Positions 1 through 5,425 of a stretch of 5,425 nucleotides of DNA are shown here, one piece after another. Source of the DNA: Acidobacteriota bacterium. Lineage in GTDB: Bacteria; Acidobacteriota; Vicinamibacteria; Vicinamibacterales; 2-12-FULL-66-21. The DNA lies in the NCBI GenBank assembly GCA_013694635.1, contig JACDCA010000603.1:1-5425 (forward strand), read 5' to 3'. Positions within the stretch are counted from its first letter, which is position 1. The number at the start of each line of letters is the position of its first letter. A program made the translations under genes and the position numbers. The notes below the pieces were generated by a model, which saw only the letters and a program-made list of their open reading frames with translations, had not been told where the DNA came from and did no database searches.

Positions 1-2502
1 GGCCAGAAGCTCGGGTTTGCGCCGGTGCCGGTATTCACCTACCTCGCGAACGTCCTCCGCAAGGGAGACCGCGAGGTCCCCTACTCGCTGATCGCCGCCA
101 CCGATCTGGCGCACGTAGCACGTCGCACGTCGCACGTGGCCCCCGAGTCGATCATCCTCAACGACTGGACCGCGCGCGAGCTCAATGCCGTTGACGCGGA
201 TGAAGTCGAGGTTGAGTACTACCTGTGGGATGCCAACGCGGGTCTCACCACCCAGCGGGCGAAATTTCGGGTCGGTGGGGTCGTGCCCATCGCGGGATTT
301 GCGGCCGATCGTCAGCTTGCCCCCGAATATCCAGGCATCAGCGGCGCCGACAGCCTCGCCGACTGGGATCCCCCCTTTCCGATCGATCTCTCAAAGGTGC
401 GGCCGGTCGACGAGAAGTACTGGGACGACTATCGCGCGACGCCGAAAGCGTTCATCGCATACGAGCGCGGCCGGGACCTCTGGCGCACGCGTTACGGCGC
501 CGCCACGTCGCTGCGTTTCGTGGTGCCGTCGGGTGCGAAGGTCGACGACGCTTCCGCTCGTCTCATTGCGGAGTTGCGCGCGTCGCTGCGCCCGGAGGCA
601 GTCGGCGTCGCCGTTCTCCCTGTGCGCGCGCAGGCGCTGGCAGCTTCTGCCGGCGCAACCGACTTTGGTCAGTACTTCACGTACTTCAGCTTTTTTCTCG
701 TTGTGTCGGCGCTGCTTCTCGCTGTCCTGTTCTTCCGGCTGGGGGTCGAGCAGCGTCTGCGGCAGATCGGCGTCCTGCGTGCTGCCGGCTTCTCAGTCGC
801 AAAGGTTCGCCAGCTCCTGCTGATCGAAGCGCTCGCGCTCGCGGTCGTCGGCGGCGCACTCGGTGCGGGGGGCGCGATTGCCTACGGGCACCTCATCGTC
901 TACGGCCTCCGGACGTGGTGGATCGGCGCGGTGGGCACGTCGCAGCTCCAGGTGCACGTGACACCTGTGTCCATCGCGATCGGCGTGCTCGGCGGGATCA
1001 TGGCCGCCGCGTTGTGCGTGATCGTCTCGCTTCGGTCGGTCGCAAAGCTCGCGCCGCGCGCGCTGCTGAGCGCGCAGTCGATCGGGCAGGAGCCCGCCGG
1101 CGATAAGCGCATAGGCCGGCGTAACCGTGTGCTGGCGATTGTTTTCAGCGTTCTCGCCGTGGCGGCGGTGGTCACCGGGTTCGCGACGCGTGCGGCACAG
1201 GCCGGCGCCTTCTTCGGCGCGGGGGCGGCCTCTCTGACGGCGTCGATGTTCTTTCTCTCGTCGTGGCTGCGCGGGAGACCCTCGTCGGTGATCTCCGGTC
1301 ACGGCAGTCGTGCGGTCCTGCGTCTCGGTTTCAGAAGCGCCGCATTCAGGCCCGGCAGGAGCGTGCTCTCCGCGGCCCTCATCGCCTCCGCCGCGTTCAT
1401 CATCGTGTCCGTCGATGCCTTTCGAAAGGGGGGTGGAGAGATCGGAGGGGATCGCGCCTCGGGCACTGGCGGCTATACGTTCGTGGCAACATCCGAGCTG
1501 CCGCTCGTCCACAACCCGAACGAAGCCGCGGGCCGCGACGCGCTGAACCTGCAGGGGCCGGAGTTCGACGGCGTCAGGTTCACTCGCTTCCGGGTCCGGC
1601 CTGGAGACGATGCGAGCTGTTTGAACCTGTACCGTCCGACCAGTCCGACCATCGTCGCGCCTGAGCCGGCGTTCGCCGGGGAGCGGCGGTTCACGTTCGC
1701 CGCCACGCTCGAGGCATCCGACGCCGAGCGGCAGAATCCCTGGCTGCTGCTGGATCGCCCGGTCGAAGGGGAAGTCATCCCGGTGATCGCGGATGCGACG
1801 TCGCTGCAATATGTTCTGCACGCGTCGATCGGGGACACGTTTGCCATGGACGTCGGCGGGGAACGCCTGGTCACATTGCAGTTCGTCGGCTCGCTTGCAG
1901 ACAGCGTCCTGCAGGGGGAGCTGGTCATGTCGGAGGCGAACTTCGTCCGGTTGTTTCCGTCACAGCAGGGATACCGTTTTTTTCTCGTCGATGCGGAAGG
2001 CGTGCAGTCACGTGACGCGGCTGGAGCCCTGGCCGGTGCGGTCGAGCGCGAGCTCAACACGTTCGGATTCGATGCGGTTATTGCGGCGGAGCGGCTGGAA
2101 GCGTTCCATCGAGTCGAGAACACGTATCTGTCCACCTTCCAGTCGCTCGGTGGGCTCGGCCTGCTGCTAGGCACGATCGGGCTGTCGGCCGTGATGTTCC
2201 GGAATGTGCTCGAACGCAGGCGCGAACTGGGGCTCCTTCGCGCGGTCGGCTACGATCGGCGGCGGGTGACGCAGATGATCCTCGCCGAAGCGATGCTGTT
2301 GCTCGGCGCCGGCCTGGGCGCCGGCGCGCTCAGTGCGGCCCTCGCCGTGGCCCCGGCCTGGCTCGGCCGGAGCGGCGCACGCCCCGGCGGAACACTGCTG
2401 ATTCTCCTTGGCGGAGTCGCCGTCGCCGGTGTCTTATCTTCAGCCGTGGCCGCGCGCGCGGCGCTTCGAGGAGACGTGCTGACCGGACTGCGCGCCGAAT
2501 GA
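1..2502 (+). CDS. ABC transporter permease, duplicated FtsX/MacB type (5' end outside window)
   Basis: This is the membrane subunit of an ABC transporter of the FtsX/MacB/LolC superfamily, which normally couples cytoplasmic ATP hydrolysis to work on the periplasmic side rather than to solute import. The frame is open to base 1, so the true start and probably one N-terminal membrane helix are missing; the GTG at 25 is not a convincing start. Numbering from the first codon, residues 1-220 form the end of an extracytoplasmic domain. Helices lie near 226-245, 272-295 and 323-344 (first FtsX domain, with RLRQIGVLRAAGF at 252-264 and Glu276), then 377-394, 402-423 and 455-471. A second extracytoplasmic domain spans about 472-705. 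Helices near 709-732, 760-785 and 797-820 form the second FtsX domain, with ERRRELGLLRAVGY at 738-751 and Glu763. With the missing helix this gives about ten helices in two repeats. Only two cysteines are visible (339 and 540). Substrate unknown. The ATPase partner is not in the window and is probably upstream. A heptamer repeat tract codes for residues 38-46. Confidence 0.93.
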   Translation, partial: GQKLGFAPVPVFTYLANVLRKGDREVPYSLIAATDLAHVARRTSHVAPESIILNDWTARELNAVDADEVEVEYYLWDANAGLTTQRAKFRVGGVVPIAGFAADRQLAPEYPGISGADSLADWDPPFPIDLSKVRPVDEKYWDDYRATPKAFIAYERGRDLWRTRYGAATSLRFVVPSGAKVDDASARLIAELRASLRPEAVGVAVLPVRAQALAASAGATDFGQYFTYFSFFLVVSALLLAVLFFRLGVEQRLRQIGVLRAAGFSVAKVRQLLLIEALALAVVGGALGAGGAIAYGHLIVYGLRTWWIGAVGTSQLQVHVTPVSIAIGVLGGIMAAALCVIVSLRSVAKLAPRALLSAQSIGQEPAGDKRIGRRNRVLAIVFSVLAVAAVVTGFATRAAQAGAFFGAGAASLTASMFFLSSWLRGRPSSVISGHGSRAVLRLGFRSAAFRPGRSVLSAALIASAAFIIVSVDAFRKGGGEIGGDRASGTGGYTFVATSELPLVHNPNEAAGRDALNLQGPEFDGVRFTRFRVRPGDDASCLNLYRPTSPTIVAPEPAFAGERRFTFAATLEASDAERQNPWLLLDRPVEGEVIPVIADATSLQYVLHASIGDTFAMDVGGERLVTLQFVGSLADSVLQGELVMSEANFVRLFPSQQGYRFFLVDAEGVQSRDAAGALAGAVERELNTFGFDAVIAAERLEAFHRVENTYLSTFQSLGGLGLLLGTIGLSAVMFRNVLERRRELGLLRAVGYDRRRVTQMILAEAMLLLGAGLGAGALSAALAVAPAWLGRSGARPGGTLLILLGGVAVAGVLSSAVAARAALRGDVLTGLRAE
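111..138 (+). repeat. Four tandem GCACGTN heptamers inside the permease gene
   Basis: Four direct 7-bp units of the form GCACGTN follow one another without a gap (N = A, C, C, G). Because 7 is not a multiple of 3, the units are read in shifting frames and give residues 38-46 (HVARRTSHV). They lie in a hydrophilic stretch between YSLIAATDL and the ordered-looking ESIILNDWTAREL, in the extracytoplasmic domain, so probably in a surface loop. The repeat itself is plain in the sequence; that it is an inserted or expanded dispersed repeat is inferred. Confidence 0.75.
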
Positions 2503-2506
2503 GGAC
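2500..2506 (+). promoter_or_regulatory. Ribosome binding site overlapping the permease stop codon
   Basis: TGAGGAC contains both the TGA stop of the permease and a GAGG Shine-Dalgarno core. The core ends 7 nt before the ATG at 2512. This supports the ATG as the start of the first propeller gene and suggests translational coupling, with ribosomes ending the permease available to re-initiate nearby. It is a short match read by eye. Confidence 0.6.
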
Positions 2507-2511
2507 ACACC

Positions 2512-3828
2512 ATGAAAACACTCCTGGTCGCGACCGCTCTCGCCGCAATACCGATCGTGGTCAGCCCTGAAGGGCTGAGCTACGGGGAAGGCAGCCTTAA
2601 AGGGCTGGACTACCGGCAGGGCAGCGGTGAACCGCAATCCTGGCAGCAGTGGGGTGGGCCGCGGCGGAACTTCATGGTCGACGCGCCTGCGCTCGCGGAC
2701 TCCTGGCCGCAGAGCGGGCCCCGCAAGCTGTGGGAACGCGCGGTCGGTGAAGGACATTCGGCGATCCTCGCGGACGGCAATCGCCTCTACACGATGTACC
2801 GCTATGCGGGCCTGCTCTCGATGATCCGCCGGACGCAAGCGGAGACGATCGCCGCAATCGATGCGACCACGGGCAAGACCTTGTGGGAGAAGACCTACGA
2901 CTCGGCTACAGGGGGTCTGGATCTCGAATTCGGCGCCGGTCCTCATTCGACCCCTCTGATCGTCGGCGACACGCTGTATGCCATCGGCAGCAGGACGGAA
3001 CTCTTCGCGCTCGACAAGAACACCGGTCGGGTGATCTGGCAGCACAACCTCGTGAACGAGTACGGCGTCCCGCAGGAGGGACGCGGTTACTCGCCAAGCC
3101 CGACGCCTTACCGCGACACGATCATCCTGCCTGGCGGCAAAGGGGCGTCACTCATTGCCTTCAACCAGGCCACTGGCGCGGTGGTGTGGAAGGCCGGCGA
3201 CTATCCCCTCGGCGTCGCGTCACCGCTTCTGATCAAGGTCGACGGTCAGGACCAGCTCGTGGTGTCGGGCGCGAACGAGATCCTGGGGGTGGATCCTGCC
3301 AACGGCACCGTCCTGTGGCGACATCCACACAAGACGGACTGGGGACTCAACATCAGCACGCCGGTGTGGGGCCCTGACAACCTCCTGTTCGCCTCCGCCG
3401 CGTACAACAACGGCGCGCGCCTGCTGAACCTCACGCAGGCCGCGGGCAAGACGAACGTCAAGGAGCAGTGGTATCAGAACAGGATGCGCGTGCACATCGG
3501 CACTGCCATCCGTCTCGGCGACTTCGTTGTCGGCTCGAACGGGGACTTCGGACCCTGCCCAACGGTCGCGATCGATGTGAAGACGGGGCAGATCCTCTGG
3601 CAGAACCGCGACTTCGCACGGTCGACGTTTCTTCACGCCGACGGCAAGCTGATTATTCTCGACGAGGATGGCAACCTTGGCCTTGCCGTGCCCACGCGGC
3701 AGGGTCTGAACGTCAAAGCGAGGGCCTCGGTCCTCACTAACAAGGCCTGGACGACGCCGACGCTGGCCGGGACTAAACTGTATGTTCGCGATCGGGTGAA
3801 GATGATGGCTTTCGAGCTGGGAAAATAA
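2512..3828 (+). CDS. Exported PQQ-like beta-propeller protein (first of a tandem pair)
   Basis: This 438-aa protein is built from PQQ-like (BamB/quinoprotein-type) propeller blades. Blade cores with the hydrophobic-x-D-x-x-T/N-G-x-x-x-W pattern are visible at 113-126, 164-177, 214-227, 256-270 and 351-364, with more divergent blades near 379-396 and 417-438. A hydrophobic signal segment occupies residues 4-17, so the protein should be exported, but there is no clean A-x-A cleavage site because two 10-residue repeats (18-37) follow at once. The mature domain opens with WQQWGGPRRNF (44-54), a variant of the WPQWRGP opening of this family. There is one cysteine (348), and the vicinal Cys pair of PQQ alcohol dehydrogenases is absent, so cofactor binding and enzymatic activity cannot be claimed. 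The start is fixed by GAGG 7 nt upstream and the signal segment. The gene lies 9 bp after the permease and 3 bp before a second propeller gene, so it is probably in their operon. BamB itself is unlikely: a second propeller follows and no outer-membrane assembly gene is visible. Confidence 0.9.
   Translation: MKTLLVATALAAIPIVVSPEGLSYGEGSLKGLDYRQGSGEPQSWQQWGGPRRNFMVDAPALADSWPQSGPRKLWERAVGEGHSAILADGNRLYTMYRYAGLLSMIRRTQAETIAAIDATTGKTLWEKTYDSATGGLDLEFGAGPHSTPLIVGDTLYAIGSRTELFALDKNTGRVIWQHNLVNEYGVPQEGRGYSPSPTPYRDTIILPGGKGASLIAFNQATGAVVWKAGDYPLGVASPLLIKVDGQDQLVVSGANEILGVDPANGTVLWRHPHKTDWGLNISTPVWGPDNLLFASAAYNNGARLLNLTQAAGKTNVKEQWYQNRMRVHIGTAIRLGDFVVGSNGDFGPCPTVAIDVKTGQILWQNRDFARSTFLHADGKLIILDEDGNLGLAVPTRQGLNVKARASVLTNKAWTTPTLAGTKLYVRDRVKMMAFELGK
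2561..2622 (+). repeat. Two tandem 30-bp hairpin-bearing units at the signal-peptide junction
   Basis: Two related units, coding 2563-2592 and 2593-2622, each give ten residues: SPEGLSYGEG and SLKGLDYRQG. A third partial copy may begin at SG (38-39). At DNA level both contain an inverted repeat. In the first, TCAGCCCT (2561-2568) pairs perfectly with AGGGCTGA (2571-2578) around a 2-nt loop. In the second, CAGCC (2592-2596) pairs with GGCTG (2603-2607). CTAC follows each hairpin at the same distance. The unit length is a multiple of three, so the reading frame is kept. I associate palindromes of the AGCCCTNNAGGGCT kind with dispersed repeats in Acidobacteriota genomes, from memory only. The tract falls exactly between the hydrophobic signal segment and the propeller. 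Confidence 0.8.
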
Positions 3829-3831
3829 ACC

Positions 3832-5145
3832 ATGAAGCATGTCAACTCCCAACGTCTACCGTCCAACTCCAGAACCGTTGGGATTGTGACGCTTGCGGTC
3901 TTCATGGCAGCAGCGGTCATGGTCTCCGCCGACAACTGGCCGCAGTGGCGCGGGCCGAAGATGACGGGGATGAGCAACGAGAAGGGGTTGCCAGTGAAGT
4001 GGTCGATCGCGACGGGCGAGAACATCGCCTGGAAGATCCCGATGCCGAGCCGCAGCGGCGCGACGCCGATCATCTGGAACGACACCATCTTTCTCAACGT
4101 CGCCACGGCGCCCGAGGCCGGCGAAGTCGAGATATGGGCGATCAAGCGTGCCACCGGGGACATTACCTGGAAGCGGCCGATCGCTCCCGGCAACTACAAG
4201 ATCAACAAGCACAATATGTCGTCGCCGTCCCCCGTCACTGACGGGCGCACCGTCTGGGTGCTGACGGGGCTGGGGATCCTCAAGGCACTCGATTTCAGCG
4301 GCAAGGAGCTCTGGACGCGCGACATCCAGAAGGATTACGGCGCCTTCGGTCTCAACTGGGGCTACGCCGCATCGCCGCTCCTGCACGAGCGCATGTTGTA
4401 CGTGCCGGTGCTGCACGGGATGAAGACCGACGATCCGTCGTACGTGCTGAAGATCGACGGGGCCACCGGGAAGACCATCTGGAAGGTTGAGCGGCCGACC
4501 GACGCGGTGGTCGAGTCGCCCGACGCCTACACGACGCCGGCGCTGCTCACGGTCGGCACTGCGAAAGAAGTCGTCGTCACCGGCGGCGACGTCGTGACCG
4601 GGCATGACCTCGAGACCGGTAAGGAGCTGTGGCGCGCGCAGGGGCTGAATCCCGGCAAGGCGCGCAACTACAGGATCGTGGCGTCGCCGATCGCGATCGG
4701 CAGCCTGGTTATCGCACCGACGCGCATCCGCCCGATGGTGGCGATCAACGGGGGCGGCCGCGGTGATGTCACCGCGACGCATACGGCTTGGACGTTCGAC
4801 CGTGGGCCAGACGTGCCGACACCTGTCACCGACGGCGCGCTGCTCTACAGCGTCGACGACCGTGGCGTCATCCATGCGCTCGACGTGAAAACAGGCGCGG
4901 TCGTATACGGCCCTGAACGCCTCAAGCCGGCAATCTACAGCGCGTCACCGATCCTGGCAGACGGCAGGATCTACGTCACGAACGAAGAAGGTCTGACGTC
5001 GGTCTTCGCCGCCGGCCCCAAGTTCGAGCTCCTGGCGGAAAACCCGTCAGAGGAGTACACCCTCAGCACGATGGCCGCGTCACAGGGGCAGCTGTTCCTC
5101 CGCACGGAAAAGCATCTGTACGCCATCAGAAACGGGAAGAAATAG
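3832..5145 (+). CDS. Exported PQQ-like beta-propeller protein with WPQWRGP signature (second of the pair)
   Basis: This 437-aa secreted propeller is related to its upstream neighbour. A signal peptide is clear: a polar n-region (1-14) with Arg8 and Arg14, a hydrophobic core (15-30), and V-S-A at 31-33, giving probable cleavage before Asp34. The mature protein begins DNWPQWRGP (34-42), the hallmark opening of a large family of secreted propellers common in Acidobacteriota and Planctomycetota. Blade motifs are seen at 100-114 (WAIKRATGDITW), 150-161 (KALDFSGKELW), 204-217 (YVLKIDGATGKTIW), 254-267 (VTGHDLETGKELW) and 346-360 (VIHALDVKTGAVVY), and the last blade ends at HLYAIRNGKK. There are no cysteines at all, so this is not a Cys-Cys PQQ dehydrogenase; binding partner and reaction are unknown. 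The ATG is 3 bp after the previous stop, with only a weak purine-rich GGGA about 9 nt upstream, which points to coupled translation. The n-region is coded by a heptamer repeat. A downstream start at GTG 3886 or ATG 3904 would cut into the hydrophobic core and is less likely. Confidence 0.92.
   Translation: MKHVNSQRLPSNSRTVGIVTLAVFMAAAVMVSADNWPQWRGPKMTGMSNEKGLPVKWSIATGENIAWKIPMPSRSGATPIIWNDTIFLNVATAPEAGEVEIWAIKRATGDITWKRPIAPGNYKINKHNMSSPSPVTDGRTVWVLTGLGILKALDFSGKELWTRDIQKDYGAFGLNWGYAASPLLHERMLYVPVLHGMKTDDPSYVLKIDGATGKTIWKVERPTDAVVESPDAYTTPALLTVGTAKEVVVTGGDVVTGHDLETGKELWRAQGLNPGKARNYRIVASPIAIGSLVIAPTRIRPMVAINGGGRGDVTATHTAWTFDRGPDVPTPVTDGALLYSVDDRGVIHALDVKTGAVVYGPERLKPAIYSASPILADGRIYVTNEEGLTSVFAAGPKFELLAENPSEEYTLSTMAASQGQLFLRTEKHLYAIRNGKK
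3843..3870 (+). repeat. CAACTCC-like heptamers in the signal-peptide n-region
   Basis: Starting 11 nt after the A of the start codon, four consecutive 7-bp units share the pattern YAMCNYC. Units 1 and 4 are both CAACTCC, unit 2 is CAACGTC and unit 3 is TACCGTC. They code for residues 5-13 (NSQRLPSNS) of the polar n-region. The match is imperfect, so the tract is less certain than the other two repeats in this window, but the 7-bp spacing is exact. Confidence 0.55.
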
Positions 5146-5150
5146 GGACG

Positions 5151-5425
5151 TTACTTCCCCGCGACCATCCGTTCCAGCAGGTTGACCATCGCCGCGTCGA
5201 GTGCCTGCGGCGTGTCGGTCTGCAGGAATATCGGGAGCAGCGTCCGAAGTTCCGGATTCTCCGCGTCGGTCAGCCGTGATACCTCCCCGGTGACTGGGGC
5301 GAAGTGGAGGGCGACGACCGGCGGACGGTTCGGCGCATCCATCCACGCCTGGATGTGCCGTCGCGCGTAGTCATTCCATTGATCCGGACCGCAGCAGTAC
5401 AGCGACCACGGCGTGACCAGCCGTA
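5151..5425 (-). CDS. C-terminal part of an unrecognised protein (5' end outside window)
   Basis: The frame reads leftwards from the right edge to a TAA at 5153-5151 and is open over the whole visible stretch, about 91 codons. An internal ATG at 5342 is available, but the frame continues upstream of it with sensible protein (LVTPWSLYCCGPDQWNDYARR, then HIQAW), so the gene almost certainly starts beyond the window. Third positions are mostly G or C, as in the + strand genes, which supports real coding. Visible features are an aromatic-rich stretch with two adjacent cysteines, a likely strand (PPVVALHFAP), and a helical C-terminus ending in ALDAAMVNLLERMVAGK. There is no membrane segment in the visible part. 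I do not recognise the family. The gene converges on the second propeller gene with only 5 bp between the stops, so it belongs to a different transcription unit. Confidence 0.75.
   Translation of the reverse strand, partial: RLVTPWSLYCCGPDQWNDYARRHIQAWMDAPNRPPVVALHFAPVTGEVSRLTDAENPELRTLLPIFLQTDTPQALDAAMVNLLERMVAGK

Noticed and set aside
25..27. GTG as the start codon of the permease
   Set aside because: The frame continues upstream to base 1 with plausible protein, there is no ribosome binding site, and the protein would lack the first helix and part of the first extracytoplasmic domain.
793..1821. Long open frame (342 codons) on the - strand inside the permease
   Set aside because: It is opposite a clear multi-helix permease; its translation is rich in Arg, low-complexity and has no recognisable domain. 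Long antisense open frames are expected in GC-rich coding DNA.
2305..2325. Repeated GGCGCCGGC (two copies 12 bp apart)
   Set aside because: It encodes the small-residue LGAGLGAG packing pattern of a membrane helix; protein-level constraint with GC-rich codons explains it.
3856..4875. Long open frame (339 codons) on the - strand inside the second propeller gene
   Set aside because: The + strand frame has a signal peptide and regular propeller blades; the antisense product is Arg- and Asp-rich with no motif, a codon-bias shadow.
5080..5346. Alternative - strand frame of 88 codons across the gene junction
   Set aside because: It overlaps the end of the second propeller gene and is out of frame with the - strand reading that stays open to the window edge and has the expected G/C third positions.

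Overview
The window is GC-rich bacterial DNA with strongly G/C-biased third codon positions, and it is almost entirely coding. It holds three co-directional genes on the + strand and the 3' end of a convergent gene on the - strand. The genes are the C-terminal 833 codons of a large FtsX/MacB-type ABC transporter permease, two consecutive exported PQQ-like beta-propeller proteins (438 and 437 aa), and an unrecognised protein fragment entering from the right edge. The organism is most likely a diderm soil-type bacterium. I lean towards Acidobacteriota (Vicinamibacteria-like), because large duplicated FtsX permeases, WPQWRGP-type propellers and short dispersed repeats of the kinds seen here are familiar from that group. 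That is an inference from memory, not a database result.

Layout: the permease fills 1-2502 and is cut by the left edge. Its stop codon overlaps the Shine-Dalgarno-like sequence of the first propeller gene (2512-3828). The second propeller gene (3832-5145) starts 3 bp after the first one stops. The three genes therefore look like one transcription unit whose promoter, and probably whose ATP-binding subunit gene, lie to the left of the window. The - strand gene (5151-5425, partial) ends only 5 bp from the stop of the last + strand gene. There is no intergenic stretch worth the name, and I see no RNA gene, CRISPR array, insertion sequence or promoter.

Function: the permease should be the membrane subunit of an ABC system that works on the cell envelope rather than a classical importer. 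The two propellers are probably periplasmic or surface proteins. Their blades resemble those of BamB and quinoproteins, but neither shows the vicinal cysteines of known PQQ dehydrogenases, so a scaffold or binding role is at least as likely as an enzymatic one. Whether they work with the permease is suggested only by gene order.

The most unusual structure is not a gene. Each of the three + strand genes carries a different short repeat tract inside its coding sequence: GCACGTN heptamers in the permease, two 30-bp hairpin-bearing units at the signal-peptide junction of the first propeller, and CAACTCC-like heptamers in the signal-peptide n-region of the second. All three sit where a protein tolerates extra residues, and all three have been kept open as reading frame.
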